DNA from: Meghimatium bilineatum
Lineage: Eukaryota > Mollusca > Gastropoda > Stylommatophora > Philomycidae
Direction: 5' to 3'
DNA: 64,000 nt
NCBI GenBank assembly: GCA_034231615.1
Contig: CM067309.1
Coordinates: 28,295,661 to 28,359,660, forward strand
A model generated the notes under the pieces. That model made no database searches. It had not been told where the DNA came from and worked only from the letters and a program-made list of their open reading frames with translations. Both the position numbers and the translations under genes were made by a program. Each line of letters starts with the position of its first letter. Position 1 is the first letter of the stretch. Below are positions 17,115-29,874 of this stretch, one piece after another.

Positions 17115-19194
17115 ACTTAATAACTACGTGTTTCATAATTTAATGAATACTAATGAATATTTTGTCTATTATATTATTTATATAAGATATTATATTAATT
17201 TAAATTATTTAAACAAATAAATAAATTAATAAATGCATATTTATTAATTCTTTATAGTACTTAATTATAGCAACTATGCTATGTATACGCTAGGCATACC
17301 GATTGTACATAATGATACACAGCGAGAAACACCATAGACCTAAGCCAAGCGTATAGCATATATTACACACACACACACATACACACACACACAGGGGGCC
17401 AATATATAGGCTATACAATATTAAAGTCGATGGCATAAAGATCAAAAGGAGTTCGACCTAATACATACTTAAACCAATAACTCACCATTTCTTGGAGTAT
17501 AATCGAAGTTTATCTGGTCTAGAAAAGTCTGACACGTTGCTGTGTTATCAGTCGGAGAAAAGTTTTTAGAGTGCGGATACTTTCAGAATCACTGGTATTT
17601 ATAGTGCGTTGACTGCTGAATCAGCGAAAAAAATAAATTCTTAGTCTTGTCTATTTCGGAAATAACAAGATAAAATCAGTTTTAACTAGGTGCAACTAGC
17701 TTTTGTGATATGTTAGATTGTACGCACCATAACCAGGGGAGGGCAACAATTTCTGGTGAGTATGCCTGCACGGACGTTGCTGACGCGTCTGCCCCGATCA
17801 TGACACGAGCAAGCTACTGCTGATTAAGCGTGGACGTATGTTGATGATTAAACTGCTCGGATCATGACACGGGCAAGATAACAAATTCTGCTGATTCAGC
17901 TGCTTTTCACTTGCCACGAATAGAAGTTTAATCGCTTTGGGTGGTTCAGTGCATTTACAGGTCAGTTGGTACACTCTTCTTAGCCATGTCTCATATTATG
18001 AGTATTATCAATTGTCGTTGTTAAACAAATAACACAACTTAATAGATATAGAACATTAAAAGGCTCCTTCATGTTTTACAATATGAGATCAACTTGCATA
18101 TAAGGATAGGATAATGATAACCATTGGTTAAAGACACAGATTTTTGTGTGAATAATAGCTTTTGTGATGTCTATGTGGCCCCCGTTTTACATTGTCATGG
18201 TCCGGCTTTACAATGTGAGAACCACTTGAATATAAGCATAAAAGAAGTGTATGTAAGGCCCCTTCATAGCTAGGTTAGCGACTTCTAATATATATGTACA
18301 TGATTCGTTGCTCATAGCACAGAAGGCTGCTAGGTTATGGTATCACAGCACAGGAACACCCTCTATTTTTACATTGTAAGAACCACTTGAATATAACCAC
18401 ACAAGTGTATAACCTTTGATTACACCATCAGAAGAAGAATATTTTGTTTCCTAGGTTCAAATATCTCAAAATACACGTGATTATACGAATAATTATTTGT
18501 ATATAATAATAATTTATAATATTACTAATAATATGCTTTTTTTAAAAAAAAGCTGTCTAAGTACCAGAAAACTTTCCCTGCTTATAAAGTACCACATATG
18601 TAAAGAGAGAGAGAGAGAGAGAGATAGAGAGAGAGAGAGAAAATAGTCTTAACGGTCGTTTTAAAGAAACACGCGCACACTAGTTTCAATGTGAGCGTGG
18701 TTATCTGGTTAATTGCCACCCGCTGTGGTACCATTTACTGACCACACACTAAATTGAGATACCACTGAATTTAATGGTTTGCAGCTGTTCCTATTACCTG
18801 TACTAGTCTTTCGTTATGTTTCCGGCTTTAGTTAAATAGAATTGTTAGTTTTATTTTCAATGTGTATTTATATAAAGATTGCTACATACGCATATAAGTA
18901 GAAACAGGTTTTTCATATATTTCGTTGACCGTGTTGAATTGTTTGTTTCTTGGTTTAATATATATAGAAACCCCATTTCACGCCCATTCATTAGACCCCA
19001 TAGACTCATGTTTTATAAATAAACCAATACAACGCCTGGTTTGAAGGTGGGGTGCGATAGTCCACTAATCTGAATGAGACAAAATGTCTAGTGTGGAAAA
19101 GTTTCATAATTAGAATGTTGAGGTCGACACAAGTTCAGCTGATGTATGTGTCATTTTCTTTATCTTGAATTATCACTCTAAAGGTGAATCACAG
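17115..19194. other. Non-coding right arm of Polinton
   Basis: No supported gene. It holds a short CA-repeat (about 17,365-17,392) and a degenerate pair containing ATCATGACACGRGCAAG (17,794-17,813 and 17,857-17,877). There are also three spaced copies of a GARCCACTTGAATATAA-like motif (about 18,075, 18,215 and 18,380). Confidence 0.6.
18604..18642. repeat. (GA)n microsatellite
   Basis: AGAG repeat of about 39 bp with one T interruption. It is longer in copy B (48,003-48,046). Confidence 0.9.
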
Positions 19195-19823
19195 GACACA
19201 CATTTTAATTCTCTAACACATACTTCACACATAATGGTAGTACCGATGCTAATTCTTCGACCGGTTTGAACCATAGCTAAATAGCACAGTGGAAAATTTT
19301 CAGCGGAAAAATACCCCAGCGTGTGGGTCCCGCCCCCACCTCCCCCGTGATCCGCGCGCCCGGACCCTACCAACGGTGGGGGTACCGATCGGGCCCGGGT
19401 GGGGTATCTCGCGCCTCGGGGCCTTCGACCCGCCTATTGGCTGATTCGACAATCTGGTGTGTTGGTGTGTTGCTAACAACACACCAATACGTTCTTCTTT
19501 GAGCCATCTAAATGGTGAGCAATGGTGAGCAATGGTGAGCAACACAACAATACTTTCTTCTTTGAGCCATCTAAATGGTGAGCAATGGTGAGCAATGGTG
19601 AGCAACACAACAATACTTTCTTCTTTGAGTCATCTAAATGGTGAGCAATGGTGAGCAATGGTGAGCAGCTCACCAATACTTTCTTTTTTGAGTCATCTAA
19701 ATGGTGTGCAATGTGAGCAATGGTGAGTAATGGTGAGCAGCTCACCAATACTTTCTTCTTTAAGCCATCTAAATGGTGAGCAATGGTGAGCAATATGCAT
19801 CAAGTCATCCCTATATAACTACT
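19195..19823 (-). repeat. Polinton A right terminal inverted repeat
   Basis: The reverse complement of the left end, including the GC-rich inner part and the tandem GCTCACCATT units. It ends in ACTACT at 19,823, followed by TATATA. Confidence 0.9.
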
Positions 19824-19857
<34 letters not shown>

Positions 19858-20159
19858 TTTCAGTTATATATTATAAGTGAAAAATAACGTGTTTATATAT
19901 GTTATATGCTAATTGCATGCCATTGAATTTTTATGCTGCGCTTCCTCTTTTGTCTCCCTTTTTAAGGCCAGAGTAAGCCAAAATATCCCATTTTGGGTCC
20001 AGGAAATGTGGTCACCCTATTCTATCATTTAGCTTCCACATAGGGATAGACACTAGTCAATCTACAGCCGTGGATATATACTTGAAGATGTCTTGATATA
20101 TGTTTACATAGCTCTAGCATAGCAACATAGTGCCATAGATTATGGGAAACATAGCATAA
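19824..20159. other. Flank without gene
   Basis: TA-rich at first, then unique-looking sequence. I see no gene or repeat family. Confidence 0.5.
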
Positions 20160-20432
20160 ATAGTTTAGTGAGCCAAGTGACAACAATTGTTACGATCATT
20201 GTAATGAGAAGAATACGACGTAAAATAAAACCAGAAATTGGAGATGAACACCTTGGATTTGCAGAAGACAGACGAACAAAGAACGCCATAAATACCTTGA
20301 GAATATTTAAAACAGTGACAGAAGCAAATAGATATCTCTATGTGTTGTATTGACTATACTATGACAATTGGTACGGTGAAACTTGCAAACATATTTAGAA
20401 TGTTGGAGAATTTAATCATTTATTATACATCA
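20160..20432 (+). mobile_element. LINE X, 5' piece of reverse transcriptase
   Basis: Reads VMRRIRRKIKPEIGDEHLGF, RRTKNAINTLRIFK, then a decayed YxDYT block and FRMLENL, the first RT motifs of a LINE. It is interrupted at 20,433 by LINE Y in the opposite direction, and the same RT resumes near 21,780. Confidence 0.7.
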
Positions 20433-21650
20433 TCATCATTAAGTGCCGTCTCCGCAACGAAGGTTGTCTGCAAAGTATCTCCATCATCTCCTGTCTCTTG
20501 TCTTGGTGGTGCACTGTGCTAGACTGTAACATGTCTATCATATGATGTTACTCTCCCACTTGTATCTCTGCCTACCTCTTGCTCGCTTCCCTTTCACTTT
20601 ACCCTCAAGTAAGGTCTTCAATAAGGTGTCCTGTCTTTTAATATGTCCAAAGTATTTGATTTGCCTGATCTTTATTTCTCTTAGTAGTTCTTTCTTCATT
20701 ATTAAGTGTCTTTAGCACCTCTTTATTTGTTTTCTTCTCTTTCCATGAAGTTCTCCGTATTCTTCTATATACCCACATCTCAAAGGCATCAATTTTGTCT
20801 TCTAATTGTTTTTTTAGTGTCCATGTTTCTGAGCCATACATTAATATGGAATAGATGTAGCATTTTATAATTCTCATTTTTAACTTGTTTGTAATTTGTT
20901 TAGATATTAATAATTTCCTCATGTCATTGAAGGTACTTTTAGTCATTCCTATTCTCCTTTTAACTTCTGTTTCACATCTGCTATCATTTTTGACTATGTG
21001 TCCAAGTATTTGATACTGTTTTACTTTTTGTAGTTTCTCTACCTGTATGTTTATGTTTACCTGTTCTTCTGTGTCTTTGCTGATTATCATGGTTTTTGTT
21101 CATATTCAATACTTGATTTATTGACTTGATCTTTATTGATATTTATTGACTTTGAGTCTTTGTAGTTCATGTTCACTTTCTGCCAAAATAACAGTGCTAT
21201 CTGCATATCTAAGGGTGTTTATTATTTTCCCATTGATCTTGAGTCCTGGTATTTCTTCTATATTTTAAAAGATATTCTCTGTGTAGATATTAAATAGGCT
21301 TGGTGATAAAATGCATCCTTGTCTTACCCCTATTCTTATTTCTATGTATGGAGAGTAGCTGTTTTCACACCTTATTGATGCAGTTTGTTCCCTGTATATA
21401 TTTCTAATCAGTCTGATGTCTTTTCCATCTATGCCTATTTCTTGAAGACATGTGATTAATTTTTCATGTTGGACTCTGTCAACGGCCTTGCTGTAGTCTA
21501 TTAAGCAAATATAGATACTTTTTTGGACTTCTATATATTTATCTATCACTAGCCGGATACTCAGTATAGCTTCTCTGGTTCTTGTTTCTCCTAAAACCGA
21601 ATTGTTCTTCACCGACCTCCATGTCTATCTTTGTTCTTAATTCTTTCATG
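20433..21650 (-). mobile_element. LINE Y, 5'-truncated, inserted into LINE X
   Basis: The - strand encodes RT blocks NNSVLGETRTREAIL, ICLIDYSKAVDRVQHEKL, GVRQGCILSPSLFNIYTENIF, then ILMYGSETWTLKKQ and RRIRRTSWKEKKTNKEVLK. Its 3' end is the AATGATGATGATG-type tail at 20,433. There are a few frame breaks, among them around 21,090-21,265. The same family occurs at 12,119-12,420 and 58,245-58,890. Confidence 0.8.
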
Positions 21651-21779
21651 TATTATCTTAAGTAATATTTAATAAGTAATATTATAATAAGTAAAATTAA
21701 GTTAGATGGCTCATTATACTTATTGTTCTATTTTCGGTACAGTATACAGCCCTGGGCAATATACATATATGAGATTAAA

Positions 21780-22599
21780 AACTATTATACACTGGCAACA
21801 AAGATCAATCAAGAATCAATAATTAAACTGAAGCATTTCAACACATAACACAGTAGATTAGACAACGTTGCGTGTCGTCACCCCCATCTGTGAAATCTAT
21901 ACAGTGAAATAATAATGACATCCATATAAGATAGGTCAGGAATATCTGTTGGAGGGAATATTATACACAAATGTCGATCCACTGATGATACAATTTTGAT
22001 AGCTGAAAATGAAACACAGTTACAAAAATGATGAATATCATTTCAAAAGAAAGTCAAAACAAAGGGTTTATTTTGATAAGCAGAAGCAGCAAAGATAATA
22101 TAAAAGAATAAATATCCTCCAGAATGCAACATCAAAGTATATGGGATAAGTCTAAATATGGGATAAGTCCTGAATATGGGATAAAGTCTCAATATAGGAT
22201 TAAGTCATATTAGATAAATTTAATGTGTTAATAATATCAGATGGAATGCTAAAAGAAGTCAAATGTAAAATTGGCCAGTCAAAGTAAACCTTTCTCAAGA
22301 CGAAGACCATCCTATTTAATACACCGTTGTTATTTGAGGAGAAAGAGAGTTTTTATAAGTTTTATAGAACCGATTCTGATGTGTGTAACTGAATCTTGAA
22401 CATTCAGCAGAAGAGTGGAAAAGTATATAGAGGAAGCAGAAATGTAGTTTTATAAATGAATGATAAGAACACCATTAACATATATAAAGCATAATAAATA
22501 TATCTTGAAAGAAGTTAATTTAAAAAAAGCTTTTACCAGCATCTAAAAGAGACAGTGCACATTTTCTCCATACAATCATGAAAAGAAGAATGATGGGAA
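21780..22599 (+). mobile_element. LINE X, 3' piece
   Basis: Decayed RT continues: NLYWQQ, then NLYSEIIM, a DDTILIAENET block, and later PILMC, ESWTFSRRVEKYIEEAEMWF and MIRTPLTYIKHNK. It ends at the assembly gap; copy B shows the rest to about 52,150. Many breaks are present. Confidence 0.65.
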
Positions 22600-22699
22600 N
22601 NNNNNNNNNNNNNNNNNNNNNNNNNNNNNNNNNNNNNNNNNNNNNNNNNNNNNNNNNNNNNNNNNNNNNNNNNNNNNNNNNNNNNNNNNNNNNNNNNNN
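22600..22699. other. Assembly gap, exactly 100 N
   Basis: A run of 100 N, a common placeholder for a scaffold gap of unknown size. It lies exactly where copy A of the large duplication ends. Confidence 1.
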
Positions 22700-23189
22700 T
22701 ATTTGTACACAATTGGAGATTATCCTCTATCTTATATAAACGGAATATGTGCCGACAGTTTTCATTCTTTACAGGATGTCTGAATAAAACTCTTCTTAAG
22801 TCAAGAAAGTTTTAGGCGCAATGATACCCAAAAGAAAGTGCAGTTTCAGTAGAAACATCAAAGAGGAATATCACTTCTTGAAGAAGACACCACACTAGGC
22901 AAGGTGCTGACTCAAAAGTAAGATGGAAGACAGAGACACTGGACCGAAAGGTACAAAATAGTCCAGCCAGGACATGACTGCCAAAGCTGAAAACCACAGT
23001 GTCACGCAATAGCTTCACATGTCAAATAAAAGGTTACAGATGATTCGTGTTGGTGCTTCATCTGTGGAATCCTGACAGGCGGATGATGTGCCGGGCTCTA
23101 AGCCTCGAAGGAGCTCACCCTCAGCGTGTTGGTACCTCTGTCTCCATTTGTGGAGCCAGGAAACTAGATCAGAGGAAAAATACTACCGG
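22700..23189. other. Unassigned stretch after the gap
   Basis: Weak coding-like sequence at 23,040-23,190 (a CFICGI-like Cys pair) could be the decayed first ORF of the following LINE. Nothing else is recognised. Confidence 0.4.
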
Positions 23190-25900
23190 TTCAAAAACAA
23201 AAACCAAAAAAACAACCACATATAGTTCATGATGTAAACAAAGACAAAAATAAGCACTTACAAATATTGCAGTGGAATGCAGAGGTGTATACAATAAAAG
23301 AACTGCACTTGCAAAGCGATTACACACAGATGAAATTGATATAGCATGTATACAGGAAACACGCCTCACAAACAACAATAGATCCAGCATCCGAGGATAC
23401 CAAACAATTCGGAATGTTAGAGAAAAGAGACACAAAGGAGGAGTACTTATACTGGTCAAAAACAATATCGTTGCATCAGAAATCCGAGTTAACACCGAAG
23501 AACAGGCTGAAATAATTGGAACCTGTTTAACCCTTCCAACTAAAAAAGGTCACAGTATATAACTATTATATGTCCACAAGCCTATCTCTACACACAATTA
23601 ACACAGAAAAAGATAACTGTCTTGTGATTGGTGATTTCAATAGCCACTCACAGAGTTGGGGATATACAGAACAAGATACTAGAGGAGAAGAAGTGGAAGA
23701 CTGGCAGTGCGAGGAAAAACTTCAACTGCTTAATGAACCTGAAGACCACCCAACTTTCTACTCTAGAAGATGGCACACCACCTCAACCCCTGACCTAGCC
23801 TTTGCAACAGACACTTTAGCTAAAATAACGTACAGGGAAGTGCTGGAGCAGCTTGGTGGAAGTGACCATCGCTCCATCAAACTCACCATTAACATTAACC
23901 ATACCCCTGCAGGCCCCACAACCACAGCTAGATGGAACTTCAAGAAAGCAAACTGGAGTAAGTATGCTGACCTAGCAGACAAATTCACAAAAACCCTAAA
24001 TCTAAAGATTAAAAATGTGAACAAAACTGCACAATTTCTGGCTTCTGCACTTCTTCAAGCAGTCAAGCAAACCATACCAAGAGGTGCTAGGAAAAATTAC
24101 AAACCGTACTGGTCTGACGAACTCGATGAGTTGGAGAAAGAAGTGCCAAAGGCCAGAGGCACAGCAGAACAAAGCCCATCCACAGAAAACAACATATCAC
24201 TAAAAGCTGCTGTAGCCAAACTAATAAAAACGACAATTACAAACACAAGGAAAAGCTGGTATGAAAAAACAGGAAATTTTAACTTCGACAAAGAGGGAAG
24301 ACAACTATGGAAAATAACAAAAATGCTCATCAACGAAGATAACAAAACAGCACCAGCGGCTATATAGAATGCGGCTCACAGGAAAGAAGGCTGCAAAGTA
24401 CTTTATACAACATTACCAAAGTAATGTCTACCACAAAGTCGATGAAAATATTAGAAGAGTAGTAAGAAAAGAACTACGGCAGATCGAAAAAGAAATCAGC
24501 AAAGATAAACAAGATGTTATGAATATTTCATTCACGATCAATGAACTAAATGAAGAACTAGCAGTATTAAAGCTTAAGAAATCACCTGGCCCAGACGACA
24601 TACCAAATGAACTACTAATTCACATCGGACCATCTGCAAATAGAAACTAATAACATTTTCAACAACTCTTGGAATAGAGGTCTAGTGCCACAGGTGTGGA
24701 AAACCGCCATAATAATATCCATCCACAAGAAAGGCAAACCACAAAAAAAGGACAGCTATCGCCCAGTAAGTCTGACTAGCTGTGTTTGCAAACTAATGGA
24801 GCGTCTGGTAAACAAAAGAATGATGTGGTTCCTAGAAAAAAATAAAATCCTGCTAAATCAGCAAGCTGGCTTCAGAAAGTGTAGATCAACCGAAGACCAG
24901 ATTACACTAATTGCCCAGGAAGTAGAGGATGCTTTCCAGGGGAAAAAAACAGACATCAGTGGTGTGGGTAGATATGGAAAAAGCCTTTGATTGTGTGTGG
25001 AAAGAAGGACTCCTCCTTAAACTACAACAAAACAAAGTGACCGGGCGCATGTATTACTGGATAAAACACTACCTGCACAACCGAAAAGCAGTAGTGAAGA
25101 TGGAAATGAAGAACAGCAGAAAGTAACTCTTCAAGTATGGAGTACCACAGGGAGGAGTTCTATCCATCACTCTATTCCTTATATTCATGAACGGCATTGA
25201 CCAAATCCTCTCGCGTAACGTAAATGCTGCAATGTATGCAGACAATCTGGCGATATGGTCCAGTGAAGAGAGCGTAGACAGAAGAAAAATAAGGTTACAA
25301 GAAATTATGGACAATTTGGCCAAGTGGACAGACCTATGGGCCATCTCTATCAACGCCCAAAAAAACTACCTATACCACCTTCAGCATGTCCACCACATCG
25401 CAGAAAATCCTACTAACCATAAAAGGTCAAACATTGTCTAAAGACGAGGCATCCACATACCTTGGAGTCACTTTTGATCGAAGATTTACATGGAAATAGC
25501 ACATAGACAAGTGCCAAAAAAAGGTACAATGAGGACGGCATTCCATAAAAATTTGGCTGGAACAGATTGGGGTGAAAATGGGAAAATTATAAGTAGAGAT
25601 TATACAGGCTACGAAAGACCAACTTTGGAATATGGAATGTCAGCTTGGGGGACTGTAGCCAAGAGTAACACTCAAAAGATCTCAAGGATACAAAACCGCA
25701 ATCTGAGAATTATAACAGGAAGATTGAATACTGCCACAGTCACAGAAATGGATTCTTGAGACTAACGGGAATTGAACCAGTCCGTTCAACGGCACCAAAT
25801 CGCCTAGCAACTATTGAACACGCGTTTTTCCCGTACTTGACTAACTTTAGATGCTTCCAGACTTGAGGCGTTCCATGGATGACCTGAAGCGAATCACACA
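23190..25900 (+). mobile_element. LINE with EEP endonuclease and reverse transcriptase
   Basis: An endonuclease of the APE/EEP type: NIAVECRGVYNKR, IACIQETRL, LVIGDFNSHSQSWGY, SDHRSIKL (23,265-23,900). The RT follows with KKSPGPDDIPNELL, YRPVSLTSCVCKLMERLVNK, VDMEKAFDCVWK, GVPQGG and MYADNLAIWSS (where YADD is usual), then ISRIQNRNLRIITG. It is of the Jockey/I-like kind. The frame is interrupted around 23,560, 24,366, 24,650, 24,960, 25,125 and 25,440, so it is a dead copy, fairly complete in length. Confidence 0.85.
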
Positions 25901-25929
25901 ATTCATTGAAGCTATTTGTGCTCTAATCT

Positions 25930-26690
25930 GATATCTGACTGAAGAACGATGAAGAATAAGAAGGCAAGGTGCAATATACTGTGTGTCTTTACATGCTTTG
26001 CATTGACAATGGAAGTCGTTATAATGTAAAAGAACACGTGAAGATGCAGGAACACAAAATGTCAGTCTCTGCTAGCATTTCATACCAAGGTGTTGCATCA
26101 TTTTTTTAACCAGAGATGAGACAGAGCAGTTAACTGATGAAAGTAAGCGTCTAGCAGCCCAAGAAGCAATGTTTGCATTGCATGCAGTGAAACATAACCT
26201 TTCCATGAGATCAATGGATTGTACGTCTGCAATAGTTAAAAGATTTATTTGAACAGAAATTGACAAATGGGCGAACGAAGTGCGAACGAAGAGGAAACAA
26301 ATTCTAGTAAATGTCCAAGCACCTTTTGCAATGCAAGAAATAGACATATAATTGAAAGAAGCTAAATACATTTCAGTTACAGTGTACACTGCAAATCATA
26401 TGGGTTTAAAGTTGATATTTAGGTATTTTATTCCGGATAAAAGCATTCGAATCAATGTGATTGAGTTTCAGAACATAACTGAGGAAACAGCAGAACTGAG
26501 GAAACAGCAGAACTGAGGAAACAGCAGAACTGCTCACAGATCACATCTTGAACATTGTGCAGGAAACATCTCAGATTATTGCATTTTCTTGTGCTAATTG
26601 TAACACCAACTTCAGTGGATACAAAAGAGCGGGTTCCAACAATGTACTTGCAATACTTAATAAAGTATTAAAAAACAACATTCATGATAT
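25930..26690 (+). mobile_element. hAT-like transposase remnant
   Basis: Broken + strand coding with YNVKEHVKMQEHK, LAAQEAMFALHAVKH-like and IIAFSCANCNTNFSGYKR, a pattern of hAT-derived zinc-finger transposases (usual form 'ADNTNTNFGG'). Many stops and shifts are present. A 17-bp direct repeat CTGAGGAAACAGCAGAA occurs three times at about 26,478-26,531. Confidence 0.55.
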
Positions 26691-26739
26691 TTGTTGCCCT
26701 CCTTAAATTGTCCACAATGGTGTTCAGACAAATGATATC

Positions 26740-27540
26740 TCGAGCCCTGTATAAAGATAAATGGTGTAGCACTGAAAGTTGTGAATAGATTCACATATCT
26801 AGGCAGTACGTTATCACAAAATGCCAACGTTGATGATGAATTGTATACAAGGATCGCCAAAGCAAGCAGTACTTTCGGCGATTGTACGCAAATGTTTGGC
26901 GTAGAAATGGCATTAACCTACAGACTAAGCTGAAAGTTTACAGAGCAGTGGTACTTCCAGTGCTGCTATACGCTAGTGAAACATAGACTGTGTATAGAAG
27001 TCATGAGAAAAAACTCAATCATTTTCATACAAATTCTCTCAGAAAAGTTATGCACATCAGATGGCAAGACAAGATTCCAGATACCACTGTCCTTGATAGA
27101 GCTGGTATCCCAAGCATTGACACGATCCTGATGCAGACACAGATTCGTTTGGCAGGTCATTTGGTGCGTATGCCAGACCATCGTCTGCCAAAGATACTTC
27201 TCTATGGCGAGCTAGAGAAGGGTATACGATCTCAAGGTGGCCAAAGGAAGCGCTACAAGGACTCGTTAAAGGACTCACTGAAAGCCTTTGAAATAGACCA
27301 CGATACATGGAAAGAACTTGCACCAAATAGATCTACATGGCGTTCTAAAATAAAAAAGAGCGCATCATCTTGTGAAAAGAAGAGAAATGCAGCAGCTCAA
27401 CAGCGGAGAGCAGCTAGAAAATCACGGATAGACCAAAATCCGTCTACAGTCGTCATTCCATGTCCAAACTGTCCAAGGAAATTTACAGCTTGAATAGGGC
27501 TCATTAGCCATCTACGAACTCATAATCAAGGACATTACTA
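26740..27540 (+). mobile_element. LINE 3' part with C-terminal zinc finger
   Basis: It starts in decayed NRFTYLGSTLSQNANVDDE-type sequence, then LRKVMHIRWQDKIPDT, RLAGHLVRMPDHRLPK and CPNCPRKFTA followed by SHLRTH (a C2H2-like finger). The frame 26,990-27,493 is open. The same family occurs inverted at 60,725-61,740. Confidence 0.75.
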
Positions 27541-27606
27541 AAATTGAATTTTCAAAAGTGGATGTAACAAATGGTCATCATCACTTGTGATGGACGAACA
27601 ACACGT

Positions 27607-27885
<279 letters not shown>

Positions 27886-27999
27886 ATTCTGGTTAAGCAA
27901 GCCATTTCAGCTTTCACAAGTTTATGTTTGTCTTATGCTATAGTTGTCCATGTGTGGTATTGGTAGCACATCGTGGTATACTAATCGTTTTAAATAGTG

Positions 28000-29790
28000 T
28001 TATTTTGGTGTTTAAATCTACATTTTCCTCTGTTGTCTTTGCTACTTTGGTGATGATGTATACATGTTATGAACAATAGGGAGGGGGGATGAATAATACA
28101 TAACCCTATCTCCCTCCAGAGTGAATTTTGAAATATTGGATGTAACTGTGCTCGTTCTTATTGCGCATTGATTATTGGCGTATATGCTCTGACATAGACT
28201 TATCAGATTTTGAAGAACTCCATATGTGTAGTGTTATCCATAGTTGTTCTCTTTCTTGATTCTTGATTAGGAACAAGCGTCACAGCAATGGGTGCATTCC
28301 CAAATATGCTCTGCTTGCCGTTCCGTCAGCCATCTCTATTTACTCTGTAAAAAGCTTTCTCTTGACCCACAAAAGCCAGATATAAGTCTTGGTTATGTTC
28401 TGTCACGCATTCTGAAAGTTGTTTGAGGGCGAATTTTGCATCTGTAAAGCTTTAATTTTTGTCCGAAAGCCTAATTGTGTGTTGTTGAGATGTGGTTCTA
28501 CGAGGCGTGTTCAAATGAAAACGGGACTTGTTACACCACGCGTGATAGAGCGCACTGATATTGATGACATTTTGCACTAGTAATGAGTATCCAATAATTT
28601 ACATACGGTCACGTGTTCATCTTCCCAGCATGCATATGTGCTGCAGAAGACTGTTAACAATATGGCGGGTGTGATTCCGAACCCGTCCAAAGTGAATCAG
28701 CGTGCTGTGATCCAGTTTCTTTCATTTGAAGGATGTCAAGCAGTAGACATTCATCGGAGAATGAAGGCAGCATATGGTGACAAATGTTTGTCGAGGACCA
28801 GAGTGATGGAGTGGGTGCGTATGTTTAAAGACGGACGTGAGTTAACGGCAGATCTTGCACGGCCAGGTCAGGCGCATATTGTTGCAACAGAAGAAGCCAT
28901 AGCCGTGCTTGATAAAGCAGTACTGACTGACCATCAAGGCTAAGCGACCAGGCAGACTTTCTCAAGGTGTGATTCTTCTCCACGACAACGCTCGTCCGCA
29001 CGTCGCAAAAATTGTGCAGGAAACATTGGCAAAGAAGAATTGGGAAGTTCTTCATCACCCAGCCTATAGTCCCGATTTATCCCCGTGTGATTTCCATTTG
29101 TTCGGACCGTTGAAGAAAGCACTAAAGGGACAGCGATTCAACAGCGACGCAGACGTGAAGACAGCGGTGACCACATGGTTCAGAGAACAGCCACGCAACT
29201 TTTTCTCGGACGGCATTCGACGTCTACCTAAACAGTGGGATGCTTGCCTAAATGCATACGGAGATTTTTTCTGATGAACCCAGGTGCATTCTTATTCACA
29301 AGTGGTTGCTTTGTTCAATTCCGTTGAAAATATTAAATTGCGTATGATACTTTTTAAATAAATCCACAAGTCCCGTTTTCATTTGAACACGCCTCGTATA
29401 TATACGCGCATCCTTCACTCTAGTATCTTGCTAAAGATTGTTCCTATGTGACTCAAGAGTGATATGCCTCTATACCTTGTACAGGCTCTCTTAATCCCTT
29501 TTTTCCCCCAGATGGAAAACAATCACCACTGTGTTCCACTCCTGTGGTGTCTTTTGCGTCTTCCATATCACATTGAACAGTTGTGTAACCACTTTATACC
29601 TGTCCCTGTTAGCATTTTTATTAGTTCTACAGGTATGTCGTCTATTCCTGGTGCTTTGTTATTTGGTGCATATTTAACTGCGTCTTCAATTGCGAATTTC
29701 GGGATCTATGGTACTAGGCCTTCTTCTATTGTATTTATTGTTGCAATTATTTCTCCTTCTTTTTAAGTTTAACAGTTGATTGAAGTACTT
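28000..29790 (-). mobile_element. LINE Z reverse transcriptase, split by mariner
   Basis: The - strand reads from RWKKYFNQLLN (about 29,790) through a PGIDDIPVELIK block to about 29,400. It then resumes below 28,500 with HNQDLYLAFVGQEKAF and CAIRTSTVTS. The mariner at 28,501-29,396 sits inside it. The bases right of about 29,671 belong to duplicated copy B. Confidence 0.7.
28501..29396 (+). mobile_element. mariner deletion derivative
   Basis: Perfect 30-bp inverted ends (28,501-28,530 and 29,367-29,396) starting CGAGGCGTGTTC, with TA on both sides. At 896 bp it is shorter than a usual 1.3-kb mariner. The N-terminal frame (ATG 28,662 to stop 28,943) has the HTH domain, and a second frame to 29,274 has ILLHDNARPHVA and HPAYSPDLSPCDFHLF, holding the second and third catalytic Asp. 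The middle with the first catalytic Asp is deleted, so it is non-autonomous. Perfect ends suggest recent mobilisation in trans. Confidence 0.9.
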
Positions 29791-29874
29791 CTTCCATCTT
29801 ACCAATATATATATATATATATACACATATAAGAAATATACTGTGAAATATGTATATGTATGTATATATATATA

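Larger units (their letters stand above)
201..19823. mobile_element. Polinton (Maverick), copy A, fossil
   Basis: A 19.6-kb element with inverted termini starting AGTAGTTATATAGGG and ending in the complement, flanked by TATATA. Its parts are the ATPase, basic core-like protein, integrase with chromodomain, membrane protein, penton-like and major capsid remnants, cysteine protease, PC4-like protein, family B DNA polymerase and C2H2 protein. This is the standard Polinton set with the polymerase on the opposite strand. It is broken: besides a 5.6-kb DNA transposon nested in the polymerase gene, I judge roughly ten breaks in the coding regions. Coding remains easy to recognise, so the insertion looks fairly young, but older than the duplication that copied it. 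Confidence 0.95.
1..22599. repeat. Large duplicated segment, copy A
   Basis: Base 2 onward matches base 29,672 onward almost base for base, through a whole Polinton and its right flank, until the sequence ends at the N gap. I saw only scattered substitutions plus length changes in microsatellites and in one 201-bp tandem array. Nested fossils and target-site duplications are identical in the two copies, so the copies come from one ancestral locus rather than from two insertions. The segment extends left beyond the window. It may be a retained haplotype in the assembly or a true tandem duplication. Confidence 0.95.

Noticed and set aside
16652-17143. Long open frames of repeating MYVC or IHTY on both strands (also 46,048-46,537)
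   Set aside because: They are translations of the CATA microsatellite.
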